The notes: generated by a model from the letters alone, not told the origin. Shown: positions 14,936 through 24,945, counted from the first letter of the stretch. The stretch is DNA of 64,000 nucleotides from Prolixibacteraceae bacterium (GCA_947475715.1 CANJNY010000008.1:1-64000), one strand, 5' to 3'. Program-made: numbers and translations.

Positions 14936-15562
14936 ATGAAAAAATTGATCCTTACAATCGCTTTAATTATTTTCGCCTCCGCTATTTATGCACAATTACC
15001 TTTTACTTTTGATCTTGGACTAAAAGGCAGTATCAATTCAAGTGAGCTTAAAACCGGCGATGCAACAATCAATAATATTTCCTATGCCAATTTCAAATCG
15101 GCAACCAAATCGGGATATAATCTGGGTATATTTGCCCGCTTAGGGGGGAAACGGATGTACTTTCAACCAGAAATAATGTATTGCCAGAAAAACGGACAAT
15201 CAAATATTGGTACCTTAGTTATTCAGACACTTGATTTAAAAACAATACAGATTCCGTTATTGGCTGGTTATAAGTTAATTGACCTCAAAGTGGCCTCCAT
15301 TCGCGCCTTTACAGGTCCGGCCATGTCTTTTCCGACCTCCGGAAGTGGTATAAAGTCAAATCTGACCAATGTATCGCCCAATAATCTGAATAAAAATATC
15401 TGGGACTGGCAACTTGGTGCGGGCATTGATATTCTTAAATTTACACTTGACGTTCGCTACGAATGGGGCCTCTCCAATATCTCAGATTCGAACCCTTCAA
15501 AAATAGGTTTTGTAAATAAAGGTAACGTACTGACATTTTCACTTGGATTTAAATTCATTTGA
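14936..15562 (+). CDS. PorT-family outer-membrane beta-barrel protein
   Basis: A 208-residue protein with a signal peptide (Lys-Lys, hydrophobic core, cleavage probably after Ala-Ile-Tyr-Ala near 19). The mature part has the outer-membrane barrel pattern 'DLGLKGSINSSEL', 'GYNLGIFARLGGKRMYFQPEIMY', 'IQIPLLAGYKL', and closes with a strand ending Phe-Lys-Phe-Ile. This is the general PorT-like barrel, common in many copies in Bacteroidetes; it is not evidence of a type IX secretion system on its own. It is a single gene converging with the SpoIIE phosphatase gene. Confidence 0.78.
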   Translation: MKKLILTIALIIFASAIYAQLPFTFDLGLKGSINSSELKTGDATINNISYANFKSATKSGYNLGIFARLGGKRMYFQPEIMYCQKNGQSNIGTLVIQTLDLKTIQIPLLAGYKLIDLKVASIRAFTGPAMSFPTSGSGIKSNLTNVSPNNLNKNIWDWQLGAGIDILKFTLDVRYEWGLSNISDSNPSKIGFVNKGNVLTFSLGFKFI

Positions 15563-15579
15563 TTTAATCCGTTTTATTG

Positions 15580-17562
15580 TCACTCCTGATGGTCTGGTTG
15601 ATACTTCACCACCACCAGGGCAATATCATCGTGCACATCGACATTACCCCGAAAAGCACCAAATGCTTCAAGTGTTTTATTAACAAGGATTTTTGCAGAT
15701 TGATCGCGAAATGGTTTTAATACGGCCAGGAGTCCATCAATTCCCCAAAATGCACCTTCCCCATTTGATTGTTCTGTAATTCCATCGGTGAATGCAATAA
15801 ACGATTCCCCGGGAGCCAATTGCATAAGATTTTCAGAATAGGTCAGATTTTGTTTCACACCTACAGGAATTCCCTGCGAAGAGGTTAAAACCTCTTCCCT
15901 GTTATCCTGTCGCAGTATAAAGGGATATGGATGTCCGGCATTACAATAGGTTAATTCACCTGTTTTCAGATCTAATTTAGCTAAAAAAACGGTAGCAAAC
16001 ATATCCGTATCATGAACGATGGTCAGGACATCGTTTAGGGACTCCATCATCTTTCCAAGGCGTGTAATTGGATTTGCAATACTTCGGATAAAGGTTCTGG
16101 TCATTACCGAATACATTGCAGCAGGAATACCTTTGCCCACGGTATCGGTAATCGATAAAAACAGTTGATGATCATCCAATAAAAACAGATCAAATAGATC
16201 ACCTCCCACAATTCTTGCAGGAATTAGTCGTCCAAAACAATCAAAATCAGTTCGCCCCGCAACAAGGGGAAATATGGTTGGAACCATTTTCATTTCAATA
16301 TCTCTGGCCAAATTCAACTCCTTGTCCATCTCCTTCCAATCGAGAGAGTTTTGAACTGCAATTTTCCTGTAAAGGGCTAAGCGATCCTTTATTTTCTCCA
16401 GATTAAAGGTGAGTGCTTCAATATCTTTCACACGCGAATAGGGTCTTCTTTGGGAGAGTTGCCAGATCAGGTCACTGTCAGAAAGAATTTCACTATTTTT
16501 CAAATTGAATTCCCGCTCGAATCCTACCTCCTCCACTAATTTTTGGGAATCATTAACTAAATTCGAAATTGGCAATACAAGCTTAATGGAGTTATAAATA
16601 ATAATTGAAGCAGCAATGCTTCCGATAAATAGAATGAGGGGGATTAAAAATAGTAATAATCGTTTTAGCTGAGATATAAACATATTCTCCGGAATTATTG
16701 TAATCATATACCAACCTGATGATTTGATCGGCCAAAAAATTACCACTGCCCTTTTTATTTTCATGCTTACTGAATAAATAAGCCGATACCCCGAAAGTCT
16801 GCCATCGATTAATGCTTTAACGTCAAAATTACTTTTACCAAAATAGCTGTTTAGCGATTTAATATCATGGCCGGTTTCGGAAATATCGGTTTCATAGACG
16901 ATTTGACTTTTTTCGTTTAACAGAACTGTATACCCCGAGCCTAACATTTTATGATTATTCAGGTTAGAAAGATTTTTATCAAGATTTACAGCACAAAATA
17001 ACGTAGCATGAATATTGACTCCATTATCCTTATAATCGAATGGATATGAATAAATTATTGCTCTGGCGCCAATTTCAGGATCATAAAAAGGGGCACTCCA
17101 TTGAGGTTTATCCTGTGAAAGCATTTGATTTAGCCACTCATTAGTCTTTTTATTGGCAGAGTGAAAACTTACCGTATCGGTTGTAATACGATTTCCTAGA
17201 AAGCTAACGGTATAATCGGGAATATGGCGTGATTTTTTTATGGTTTTGGATGATACAATCCCTAAAGAATAGGTATTGGGTTGACCAACAAATACCATTG
17301 ACATATATTTAGGGAGATCTTTATGGATGATTATTTGGCTGAAATCCAATACCAGATGTCTGGTAAACCGGGAGGCGTCATCCATTGAATTCTCAACATC
17401 ATCCAGGACCTCACGCACCTCAAATTGCAAACGATACTGATAACTGCTGAAGATTAAATCACGGGCATAATAATAGCCAGTCAGAATAAAAATACCAGAA
17501 AGAATAATGGCTATAATTAAAAAGTAAATGCTTAACCGATACGAAAGGCTCCTTTTTTCCAC
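15580..17562 (-). CDS. Membrane-bound sensor with SpoIIE-type PP2C phosphatase domain
   Basis: A 660-residue signalling protein. A transmembrane helix (about 9-32) and a second one (about 302-325) bracket a large extracytoplasmic sensor region resembling a dCache/PAS-like ligand domain. The linker (330-400) is helical. Residues about 420-655 are a SpoIIE-type PP2C phosphatase: 'IPARIVGGDLFDLF', 'ITDTVGKGIPAAMYSVM', 'GHPYPFIL', 'AFTDGITEQ' and 'DDIALVVV' hold the metal-binding Asp residues. Such proteins dephosphorylate anti-anti-sigma factors; none is adjacent. GTG at 17562 is the start. Confidence 0.88.
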   Translation of the reverse strand: MEKRSLSYRLSIYFLIIAIILSGIFILTGYYYARDLIFSSYQYRLQFEVREVLDDVENSMDDASRFTRHLVLDFSQIIIHKDLPKYMSMVFVGQPNTYSLGIVSSKTIKKSRHIPDYTVSFLGNRITTDTVSFHSANKKTNEWLNQMLSQDKPQWSAPFYDPEIGARAIIYSYPFDYKDNGVNIHATLFCAVNLDKNLSNLNNHKMLGSGYTVLLNEKSQIVYETDISETGHDIKSLNSYFGKSNFDVKALIDGRLSGYRLIYSVSMKIKRAVVIFWPIKSSGWYMITIIPENMFISQLKRLLLFLIPLILFIGSIAASIIIYNSIKLVLPISNLVNDSQKLVEEVGFEREFNLKNSEILSDSDLIWQLSQRRPYSRVKDIEALTFNLEKIKDRLALYRKIAVQNSLDWKEMDKELNLARDIEMKMVPTIFPLVAGRTDFDCFGRLIPARIVGGDLFDLFLLDDHQLFLSITDTVGKGIPAAMYSVMTRTFIRSIANPITRLGKMMESLNDVLTIVHDTDMFATVFLAKLDLKTGELTYCNAGHPYPFILRQDNREEVLTSSQGIPVGVKQNLTYSENLMQLAPGESFIAFTDGITEQSNGEGAFWGIDGLLAVLKPFRDQSAKILVNKTLEAFGAFRGNVDVHDDIALVVVKYQPDHQE

Positions 17563-17691
17563 CTTTATATTAATTGGTTAATAAATGTCATTTTAGTATA
17601 TTAAAGGGTATTTTATTCGCTGTCATAAGTGAACAGATATTGCAATATACGAATAAAACAGATGTAAAAAGTAAAAAATTATTATTTAGGG

Positions 17692-17724
17692 AATAAAAAA
17701 AGGAACCGACGAATCAGCTCCTTT
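17692..17724 (-). terminator. Intrinsic terminator after fabG
   Basis: On the minus strand AAAGGAGC and GGTTCCTTT pair with a 9-base loop, followed by a T-run. It lies 80 bases downstream of the fabG stop. Confidence 0.6.
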
Positions 17725-17805
17725 ATATTTATTGTAAAAGTAAAATAGGTATACCTTTAAAATTTTCAATCCTATTCAATTATAATTGTAATGACAACCT
17801 GAAAT

Positions 17806-18552
17806 TTAGGTATTCATCGCACCACAGACATTAATTACCTGTCCTGAGACATAGGATGCCAGGTCAGAAGCGAGGAACAATGCCACTTTAGCAACCTCCT
17901 CAGGCAATCCGCCACGTTTCATGGGGATATTGGCTTCCCATTGTTTACGGGCATCTTCAGGTATCTTAGCTGTCATTTCAGTAATGATAAATCCGGGAGC
18001 TATCGCATTTGAACGAATTCCCCGTGAACCTAATTCCTTTGCAATTGATTTAGTAAACCCGATAATACCGGCTTTGGAGGCAGAATAGTTTGACTGACCG
18101 CCGTTTCCGCTTACACCAACAACTGAACTCATATTAACAATTGAGCCACTCCTTTGCTTAAGCATACCTGCTTGTACTGCCTTTGTGAAATTAAACACCG
18201 ACTTTAGATTTACGGTGATCACTGCATCCCACTGATCCTCTGTCATACGCATCAATAAGGTATCCTTCGTAATTCCAGCATTATTAACCAGGATATCTAC
18301 TGACCCAAAATCTGAGGTAATCTGGTTTACAACATTTTGTGTATCTTCAAATTTTGAAGCATCGGAAGCATATCCTTTTGCCTTTACCCCCATTGCTACA
18401 AGCTCAGTTTCGGTTGCCTTTGCAATATCATCATAAAAAAGATCCGTAAAAGCTATATTGCACCCCTCTTCTGCAAATTTGATTGCTATCGCTTTGCCTA
18501 TACCGCGAGATGCTCCGGTAATAATTGCCGTTTTTCCCTCTAAAAGTTTCAT
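17806..18552 (-). CDS. fabG: 3-oxoacyl-[acyl-carrier-protein] reductase
   Basis: A 248-residue short-chain dehydrogenase that reduces beta-ketoacyl-ACP with NADPH in fatty acid elongation. The cofactor motif is GASRGIGKA (13-21), NNAG follows at about 90, and the catalytic set is Ser in 'NMSSVVG' with Tyr-X-X-X-Lys in 'NYSASKAG'. The C-terminal 'SGQVINVCGAM' closes the family pattern. The assignment to FabG, not another SDR, rests on the strong overall pattern and length. It is monocistronic, with a terminator after it. Confidence 0.9.
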   Translation of the reverse strand: MKLLEGKTAIITGASRGIGKAIAIKFAEEGCNIAFTDLFYDDIAKATETELVAMGVKAKGYASDASKFEDTQNVVNQITSDFGSVDILVNNAGITKDTLLMRMTEDQWDAVITVNLKSVFNFTKAVQAGMLKQRSGSIVNMSSVVGVSGNGGQSNYSASKAGIIGFTKSIAKELGSRGIRSNAIAPGFIITEMTAKIPEDARKQWEANIPMKRGGLPEEVAKVALFLASDLASYVSGQVINVCGAMNT

Positions 18553-18693
18553 TTTTCAAAATTTAATTAGAGTACAAAAATACAAATCTTTCTTGATATT
18601 GTTACGAAACCTCCAATCAGGGAACATACAATTTTGTATAATATTCATATTTAGCAATATATGACTTTAAAGACCATTGTCAGATCTGAAAAA

Positions 18694-19950
18694 TCAGACC
18701 CTGTTAACATCCACTAACCGAATCTCTGATAACTTTTGAAGTCGTTGTAAAAGGGTCGGATGTGAATAATGAAAAAATACATAGAACGGGTGTGGAGTCA
18801 GATTACTTAAATTGCTAACCGATAACTTCTTCAGGGCCATAGCCAGGTATTGGCTGCCATAATGCTGAGCTGCAAAATGATCAGCCTGATACTCGTTAAA
18901 TCTCGATTTATAATTCATTACCAGCCCTATGATCAGAGACAATGGGGTATATAGAATCCCAAATGAAATAACCGATAAATGAAATCCCGCTGTTTCAGAT
19001 CCTAGAACCTGAGCAAAGGCCGGATTTCCGCTTACAAGAGCAAAAATATAAAGCATTAAGGCGGTAGATATCAGCGAAAAAAATAATCCGGAATAGACAT
19101 GTTTTTTCTTATAATGACCTATTTCGTGTGCTAAAACAGCGACTATCTCATGAGTATTCAGCTCATTGATCAACGTATCATAGAGGACAATCCTCTTTTT
19201 ACTTCCCAAGCCGGTAAAGTAGGCATTTGCCTTGGTTGATCGTTTCGAACCATCAATAACATAAATATTATCGAGCAAAAAACCGGCTTTCTGGCTAAAA
19301 GCTGTTATGGCCTCTTTGAGTTCCCCATCAGCAAGTGAAGTTTGCCTGTTAAAGAGGGGGACGATTATATTTGAATAAAACAGTAGCATAAACACCGAAA
19401 ACGATGCAATAACTGCCAGAGCATATAACCAGAATAAGCTTCCTGAAATAAGGTATATCCAAACAATCAGGTAGAGGATCGATCCTCCCAGAATCGTGGC
19501 AATAATCAAACCCTTGAGCTGATCAAGGAGAAAAAGAGGGCGAGTGGTTTTATTAAATCCAAATTTAGCCTCGATAACAAATGTATGATAATATTTAAAT
19601 GGGAACGACAAGATCTCAGAGAGCAATCCCAATATCCCAAAATAAAGAAGAGCCACATGAATCGGGTTATTTACCCAAACTCTGACAAAACGATCTAAAA
19701 TGCCAAAGCTTCCAGTTGCGAATAATGTTAAAATAGCAATAAAACCAAGTGATTCGCTAATCGTTGCAAATCGATGTTTTATTTTTTCGTAGGCTATAGA
19801 TTTTTGATACTTCTCAGCATCATAGATATCCTGAAGTTCCAGCGGGAGTACTGAGGATAGTTTGGTCGTATTGAGATAATCAAGCCAACGGTCAAAAATA
19901 AAGTTAACAATCAGTATTAAAAGAATTGAATAATAAAGAGTTACGACCAT
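18694..19950 (-). CDS. M48 family membrane metalloprotease (Ste24/CAAX protease type)
   Basis: A 418-residue polytopic membrane protein with about seven hydrophobic segments. The zinc site is His-Glu-Ile-Gly-His in 'VLAHEIGHYKKKH', with a downstream Glu in 'RFNEYQADHFA', as in M48A enzymes. The segment 'STKANAYFTGLGSKKRIVLYDTLI' just before it is characteristic of the Ste24 branch. Bacterial members probably act in membrane protein quality control. It runs in the same direction as the DUF6340 genes upstream with a 34-base gap, so they may share a transcript. Confidence 0.9.
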   Translation of the reverse strand: MVVTLYYSILLILIVNFIFDRWLDYLNTTKLSSVLPLELQDIYDAEKYQKSIAYEKIKHRFATISESLGFIAILTLFATGSFGILDRFVRVWVNNPIHVALLYFGILGLLSEILSFPFKYYHTFVIEAKFGFNKTTRPLFLLDQLKGLIIATILGGSILYLIVWIYLISGSLFWLYALAVIASFSVFMLLFYSNIIVPLFNRQTSLADGELKEAITAFSQKAGFLLDNIYVIDGSKRSTKANAYFTGLGSKKRIVLYDTLINELNTHEIVAVLAHEIGHYKKKHVYSGLFFSLISTALMLYIFALVSGNPAFAQVLGSETAGFHLSVISFGILYTPLSLIIGLVMNYKSRFNEYQADHFAAQHYGSQYLAMALKKLSVSNLSNLTPHPFYVFFHYSHPTLLQRLQKLSEIRLVDVNRV

Positions 19951-19984
19951 AATTAAGTATTAAAACAGATAGAAATTAGAATGA

Positions 19985-21034
19985 TTAATTTTGAGGGGTG
20001 GTTTTAAGTACCATATTTAATTTTGCAGCTTTTAGCTTTCGTTCGAAAATTATGGCTGCATAAGCTCTGGCAATTTTCCCCGCTTCGCCATTCTTAAGCA
20101 GTTTAACCGATTGATCAGACCATTTGGAGGCTTGGTCCAAATCGCCAAGCATCTCCTGAGCAATGGCATAATCCAGGGCTGCAATTCCTGCAATTCCGGG
20201 CTGTGAACTTAATGTGTATTTTTTCCAGATCGAAGATGCCTCTTTCCAATTATTTTTAAGGGCATAATTAAAAGCTTGTTGAAATTCAGGGTTATCCCTT
20301 CCTAACAAAAGTCGTTTAGATTCAGTCCAGTATGGAACGACTCTTTTACTGTAATTTTTTGCGGCAATGCTGCAAGCCAATGTAACCGCCTCCTTTCGGC
20401 CTGGAAGTTTAGATTTCTGGTTGTTGATTACTTGACTCTTATCCGACCATCGAACCACCTCAGAATGGGTAAAACGGTCAACCGGACCATTATTCTTTGG
20501 GGTATAAACAGACCAGATAGCTGTAATTTTAGTGTTCGCACCCTCCGCTATTTCACGACCAGCTGAGGCATTATGACGACTGTAGAAGAAACTAAGCATA
20601 TCCAAAGAGATGACAACACTTGTTTCACTCTCGGCACAAACTGCTTGAATAAAACTTTGAGATAAAGGCAATTCCCTGGTTCCGGTATGAGGTTTAATTA
20701 AGTTATAAGGATAAACAAAGACTTCGTCAAACCTTCCCGATTCGAGCAGTACTTTGCGAAGCTCCTCAAGACTCTTGGTAATGGCCAGGCTGTCGATCAC
20801 GCGATTCTCACTTTCAGATCCCTTTGTAAGCCGGAAATTATGGTTCCAATAATGACCCAACGTATCGATCGAAAATTTAAAGTTCCGGGAAATTAATGCC
20901 ACTTTTCGCACCTGAGCCGGTAACGTTACTTTTCCAGGTTCCAACTGATCAATTGAAACACTTTGTGTTGTCAGGCAAGATGTTAAGATTAAACCAATAA
21001 TGAAAAGCCCTGTAAATTTATCCAATGTGTTCAT
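19985..21034 (-). CDS. DUF6340 lipoprotein, paralogue A
   Basis: A 349-residue protein with a lipoprotein signal (Leu-Thr-Ser-Cys at about residue 20). The first half is a mixed alpha/beta region ('KVALISRNFKF', 'ALEELRKVLLESGRFDEVFVYPY'); the second half (about 240-345) is alpha-helical with TPR-like repeats ('FQQAFNYALKNNWKEASSIWKKYT', 'AALDYAIAQEMLGDLDQASKWSDQSV'). It matches the Bacteroidetes DUF6340 family, of unknown function. A second member lies immediately upstream, from which it has diverged strongly. Confidence 0.78.
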   Translation of the reverse strand: MNTLDKFTGLFIIGLILTSCLTTQSVSIDQLEPGKVTLPAQVRKVALISRNFKFSIDTLGHYWNHNFRLTKGSESENRVIDSLAITKSLEELRKVLLESGRFDEVFVYPYNLIKPHTGTRELPLSQSFIQAVCAESETSVVISLDMLSFFYSRHNASAGREIAEGANTKITAIWSVYTPKNNGPVDRFTHSEVVRWSDKSQVINNQKSKLPGRKEAVTLACSIAAKNYSKRVVPYWTESKRLLLGRDNPEFQQAFNYALKNNWKEASSIWKKYTLSSQPGIAGIAALDYAIAQEMLGDLDQASKWSDQSVKLLKNGEAGKIARAYAAIIFERKLKAAKLNMVLKTTPQN

Positions 21035-21119
21035 GATTTGATTTGCTTATTAGATTATTGATTTATAAATGGTATTTCTTCGACCAGATTACAATCAAAA
21101 ACAGTGCCAGTTAAGTAAA

Positions 21120-22199
21120 TCAATACCGTTCTTTCGACTCCTTTTGTTTTGCTTTTCTACTAAAATCCAGGATTTTAAGATATTCCTCGGCAGCAGTTGA
21201 ATAATTCGTTTTAAAAGATTTTAACCCCCATTCAATTGCCAGATTTAAATCACCATTCATCTCCGCAGCCAGGGCCAGATTGAATTCGACCTTACTGCGG
21301 ATCCGCTTCGAATCGATAGCTGCATATTTTGTCCAGATTGCCGCGGCTTCCTCCCATTTATTTTCTTTTATCAAAGGTACTGCACGATCAATATCATTAT
21401 TATTTGTCATAAAATAGTACCGAATTCGTTTGATCCATTTTGGGGCGATATAGTTTGCCATCTTTATTCCAGAGGCAATGCCTCCACCAATCAGCGCCTC
21501 TTTGGTCCGAGGCAATTGTGAATAGAGATTGTTTAAATCGTAATTACTGGATTTCCAAAAAATCGAATCACCGATCTGAAATCGAATAGCGGGCTTATTG
21601 CTGTCGGGTCGGTAAAGTCGCCATTCCGATTTGTAATTAAGATCAATAGTACCTTCAAAGCCTCCTCCTGCACTCAAGGGTAAATAATCGTAGTTTGAAT
21701 TAATTTGCTCATCAAACCCTTCAAGAACCAACACACCATTTACATCGTAAGCCTTGCATAAGCGTTGTATTGCATTAACATCTAAAGGGTTAATTATAAT
21801 TCGGTCATCGTTGCGATTGATATTATATTCTTTGGGAATAACAACATCAAACCTTCCCGAATTATAAAGCTCGCGGGCAGTAACGTGAATCACCGTATCA
21901 GCGGCAATACTGTCCCTAAATACAGTATCCATGACCATCTTTTGCCTGATAAATATTTTCTCAAGCGAATCTGATGAAATGTTTGTAAATTGACTGTTCA
22001 TGCTTCTGTTAAGCAGTGCCAAACTCTGAATATCGTCCGAAATGGGGTATTCCGGAAATGAAGCCGTTTCAATTTCGATGTTCCTCAGTGATGAGCAGCC
22101 AACAAAAAGAAAAAATATAGAGATGATTACTAATTCTTTAAAATATGAATACCTTATTCTGGACAACGAATTTAAAAGTTTAAGTTGAAAATATTCCAT
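21120..22199 (-). CDS. DUF6340 lipoprotein, paralogue B
   Basis: A 359-residue protein. After a basic N-terminus and hydrophobic segment, Val-Gly-Cys at about residue 35 is a probable lipobox. The layout matches its neighbour: 'IQSLALLNRSM' near the start, an Arg-Phe-Asp segment ('LYNSGRFDVVIPKEY'), and a C-terminal pair of TPR-like helices ('DRAVPLIKENKWEEAAAIWTKYA', 'FNLALAAEMNGDLNLAIEWGLKSF'). The role is unknown. The gap to paralogue A is 85 bases, so they look like a tandem duplication followed by divergence. Confidence 0.78.
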   Translation of the reverse strand: MEYFQLKLLNSLSRIRYSYFKELVIISIFFLFVGCSSLRNIEIETASFPEYPISDDIQSLALLNRSMNSQFTNISSDSLEKIFIRQKMVMDTVFRDSIAADTVIHVTARELYNSGRFDVVIPKEYNINRNDDRIIINPLDVNAIQRLCKAYDVNGVLVLEGFDEQINSNYDYLPLSAGGGFEGTIDLNYKSEWRLYRPDSNKPAIRFQIGDSIFWKSSNYDLNNLYSQLPRTKEALIGGGIASGIKMANYIAPKWIKRIRYYFMTNNNDIDRAVPLIKENKWEEAAAIWTKYAAIDSKRIRSKVEFNLALAAEMNGDLNLAIEWGLKSFKTNYSTAAEEYLKILDFSRKAKQKESKERY

Positions 22200-22247
22200 A
22201 AAAAATCCAAAGTAAAATTGAATTACAAATAAACTAATTTTTAACCA

Positions 22248-23366
22248 TTAGGCATGAAAAATTAACATCGGTATTTCAAGTTGGAATAATAACTCTTTGG
22301 TTAAGCTTGGCCTGAAGATCGAAGTTAACAGATTTCGTTTATGCGAAGTTATACTAATGATGTCAATTTCATGATCTAAAATATAATTTTTAATCCCTTT
22401 GGCCTGATTTTTATTCACAATCAAATCAAAATCCATCGTTACTTTTGGCAAATTGCCGATATATTTCTCCTTAAAATGGGCTAAATCATAATTAATAAAC
22501 GGATTATCATCTGTATCATCAACATGCACAACACTGATGTGTGTTTCCAATGGTTTGGCGATTTTAACCAATTTCCGAATCGCTTTTCCATCTGACTTAT
22601 CAAAATTAGTAGCATACATGAGTCGTTTAAACATCGACTCTTTGTAAATTGCTTTTTCAGGTATAGCCAAAACGGGGATAAGCGACTTATTGATAATCTC
22701 AAAAGCAAAACTTCCGAGCCATTCAACTTCGCCCCCTCTTCCCTTAATTCCAATGATCAGCATATCAAATTTACCGGTGTTGGCGAAATCGAGCACGCAA
22801 TCCTCAGCAGTTCCACCAATTATCTCAATATTTAAGGGAAGATCTGAAATATTATGCTCATTCAAATAGAAATTTAGCTTTTTACTAAATTCATTCATCA
22901 ATATTCTGGCATTGTCGATAATTTCATTGACCGTTTCGGCAAAAGAGGTGGGAAATGAATAAAAATGATCACCTGCTATGGGATCTGTTACCGGATTAAA
23001 ATAGACATGGATCAAGGTTAATGCAGCCCCTTTTTGTTTGGCCACATGGGCTGCATAACAGGCAGCATTGAACGAGATATCCGAGAAATCGACCGGAATA
23101 AGTATCTTTTGGATAATCTGAACATCTTCGTTTAGTTGGTCAACAAGTGGATTATCGGCCATATTTCCAATAATTTCGAGCGCTTTTAAGGCGTCTGTAT
23201 CATTGACCTGAAGCTCAACCTCCCCTTCGAGCTGCATTACTGCCTCAAGATTTATTCCATGATCCAAAATATAACTTTCAATCCCTGCAGAATCGAGCCA
23301 CTCTTGAATCCTAATAGCCTGATTAATATTTTCTAATGGAGCTATTGAAATAAGTTTATTTGCCAT
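22248..23366 (-). CDS. DUF2007-like domain fused to two universal stress protein domains
   Basis: A 372-residue cytoplasmic protein. Residues 1-75 ('NQAIRIQEWLDSAGIESYILD' ... 'VELQVNDTDALKALEIIG') resemble the small DUF2007 signal-transducing domain. Residues about 88-225 are a first UspA domain ('KILIPVDFSDISFNAACYAAHVAKQ', 'IGIKGRGGEVEWLGSFAFEIINKS'), with a G-2X-G-9X-G-like ATP-binding signature. Residues about 235-372 are a second, more divergent UspA domain. Usp proteins respond to starvation and stress; the DUF2007 fusion is unusual. It is monocistronic. Confidence 0.8.
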   Translation of the reverse strand: MANKLISIAPLENINQAIRIQEWLDSAGIESYILDHGINLEAVMQLEGEVELQVNDTDALKALEIIGNMADNPLVDQLNEDVQIIQKILIPVDFSDISFNAACYAAHVAKQKGAALTLIHVYFNPVTDPIAGDHFYSFPTSFAETVNEIIDNARILMNEFSKKLNFYLNEHNISDLPLNIEIIGGTAEDCVLDFANTGKFDMLIIGIKGRGGEVEWLGSFAFEIINKSLIPVLAIPEKAIYKESMFKRLMYATNFDKSDGKAIRKLVKIAKPLETHISVVHVDDTDDNPFINYDLAHFKEKYIGNLPKVTMDFDLIVNKNQAKGIKNYILDHEIDIISITSHKRNLLTSIFRPSLTKELLFQLEIPMLIFHA

Positions 23367-23493
23367 TTTGTCAGATTTTTAAGGATTTAATAATATCATT
23401 CACCCTAAATTTTAAACAATTCCTGCAAAAACAGATTTATCGGAAACGTTACTATAAATATACAAAAAAAAACGTTGAAAACTCAAAGAACTG

Positions 23494-24945
23494 TCAATAA
23501 TTACTCAGTACATCCACCAAAAGTTTCCAGAATTTATCTACCGTTTGAATATTTATTTTCTCATCGGGAGAATGAACCCCGCGCATGGTTGGACCAAAGG
23601 AGATCATATCAAGTTCGGGAAATTTTTCAAGAAAAAGTCCGCACTCAAGTCCTGCATGAATCGAGCGAACGATAGGTTCAACGTGAAACAGGTTAATATA
23701 GGATTGTCTGGTAATTTTCAATAGCTCCGAAGAGGGGTTTGGAGTCCAGCCTGGATAGCCGTCGCCATGCTTAACATCTGCTCCAATCATTTGAAATACA
23801 GACTCAACCATGTTAGCAGCATCATTTTTTCCGCTTTCCAGGTCACTACGCTGACTGGTGGTGATTTCGATCAGGTTGCCCGATTTAATCTTTATGGAAG
23901 CCAGATTGGTAGATGTTTCAACCAGCCCGGGCATCCGCGTGCTCATCGTTAATACACCGTGAGGACAAGCATAAATGGCATTGACCAATTTAGTTTGGCT
24001 TATCGGGTCAATAACCATAAGCGGAGCATCGGCCGATTCGAGTGAAAGGATCATACCTTGTTCATTCAGTGCAATTTCAGCCTCCATAGCTGCTCTGAAG
24101 ATATTAAAATCGATGGTGAGTTTCTCTTTTCTGGAACCGGGCACCAAAACGATTGCATAAGCTTCTCTGGCAATGGCATTCCGAAGATTTCCTCCCTCGT
24201 AATGAGCAAGATGAATTTCATACTTTTGCATCGTTTGCCAGATAAACCGGTTCAATATCTTGATTGCATTTCCCCTGTTTTTGTTAATATCATCCCCTGA
24301 ATGTCCACCCTGCAATCCTTTCACTGAAATCTTCACCGGAAATAATCCTTTTGGAACTTCAATAGCCTCATAATGAATTGAAGCCACCGTGTCAATTCCG
24401 CCGGCACATCCGATAAACAGTTCACCCTCGTCCTCTGAATCGAGGTTAATAAGTGCTTTCCCGCTGAAAAAACCATTATCAAGCGCTTTGGCACCGGTAA
24501 GACCGGTCTCTTCGTCAACCGTAAACAAACATTCAATAGGTCCATGTTTGAGGTCCTTTGCGGTTAAAATAGCCAGTTGAGTTGCAATTCCTATCCCGCA
24601 ATCAGCTCCAAGTGTGGTCCCTTCAGCGGTAACCCATTCTCCATCGATATAGGGCCTTATCGGATCGGTTAAAAAATTATGTATCGTATCACTATTTTTT
24701 TCGCATACCATATCAAGATGCGATTGCAAAACCACCACTGACCTGTTTTCCATTCCCTGTGTTGCCGGTTTACAAATCAGAATATTACCTGCAGAATCTT
24801 CTTTAATGGTGAGCTCATGCAGCAAGGCAAACCCTTTCAAATATGCAATAATCTTCTCTTCATGCCTCGAAGGGCGTGGAATTTGACATATTGATTCAAA
24901 ATAACTCCAAACAGAGCCAGGAATTAGTCCACTTAACTTATTCAT
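23494..24945 (-). CDS. pepD: Aminoacyl-histidine dipeptidase (M20 cytosol nonspecific dipeptidase)
   Basis: A 483-residue zinc dipeptidase of the PepD family. The motifs are 'VVVLQSHLDMVCEKN' (His and Asp metal ligands), 'EGTTLGADCGIGIA' (bridging Asp), 'FTVDEETGLTGA' (catalytic Glu-Glu pair), and 'SIHAGLECGLF' near the C-terminus (last ligands). It hydrolyses Xaa-His and other dipeptides in the cytoplasm. Length is as expected (about 485). It diverges from the B12-uptake locus, with a 423-base region between the two first codons. Confidence 0.93.
   Translation of the reverse strand: MNKLSGLIPGSVWSYFESICQIPRPSRHEEKIIAYLKGFALLHELTIKEDSAGNILICKPATQGMENRSVVVLQSHLDMVCEKNSDTIHNFLTDPIRPYIDGEWVTAEGTTLGADCGIGIATQLAILTAKDLKHGPIECLFTVDEETGLTGAKALDNGFFSGKALINLDSEDEGELFIGCAGGIDTVASIHYEAIEVPKGLFPVKISVKGLQGGHSGDDINKNRGNAIKILNRFIWQTMQKYEIHLAHYEGGNLRNAIAREAYAIVLVPGSRKEKLTIDFNIFRAAMEAEIALNEQGMILSLESADAPLMVIDPISQTKLVNAIYACPHGVLTMSTRMPGLVETSTNLASIKIKSGNLIEITTSQRSDLESGKNDAANMVESVFQMIGADVKHGDGYPGWTPNPSSELLKITRQSYINLFHVEPIVRSIHAGLECGLFLEKFPELDMISFGPTMRGVHSPDEKINIQTVDKFWKLLVDVLSNY

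Noticed and set aside
14936-15562. Evidence of a type IX secretion system from the PorT-like barrel
   Set aside because: The PorT-like fold is very common in Bacteroidota; no other por genes or C-terminal sorting domains were seen in the window.
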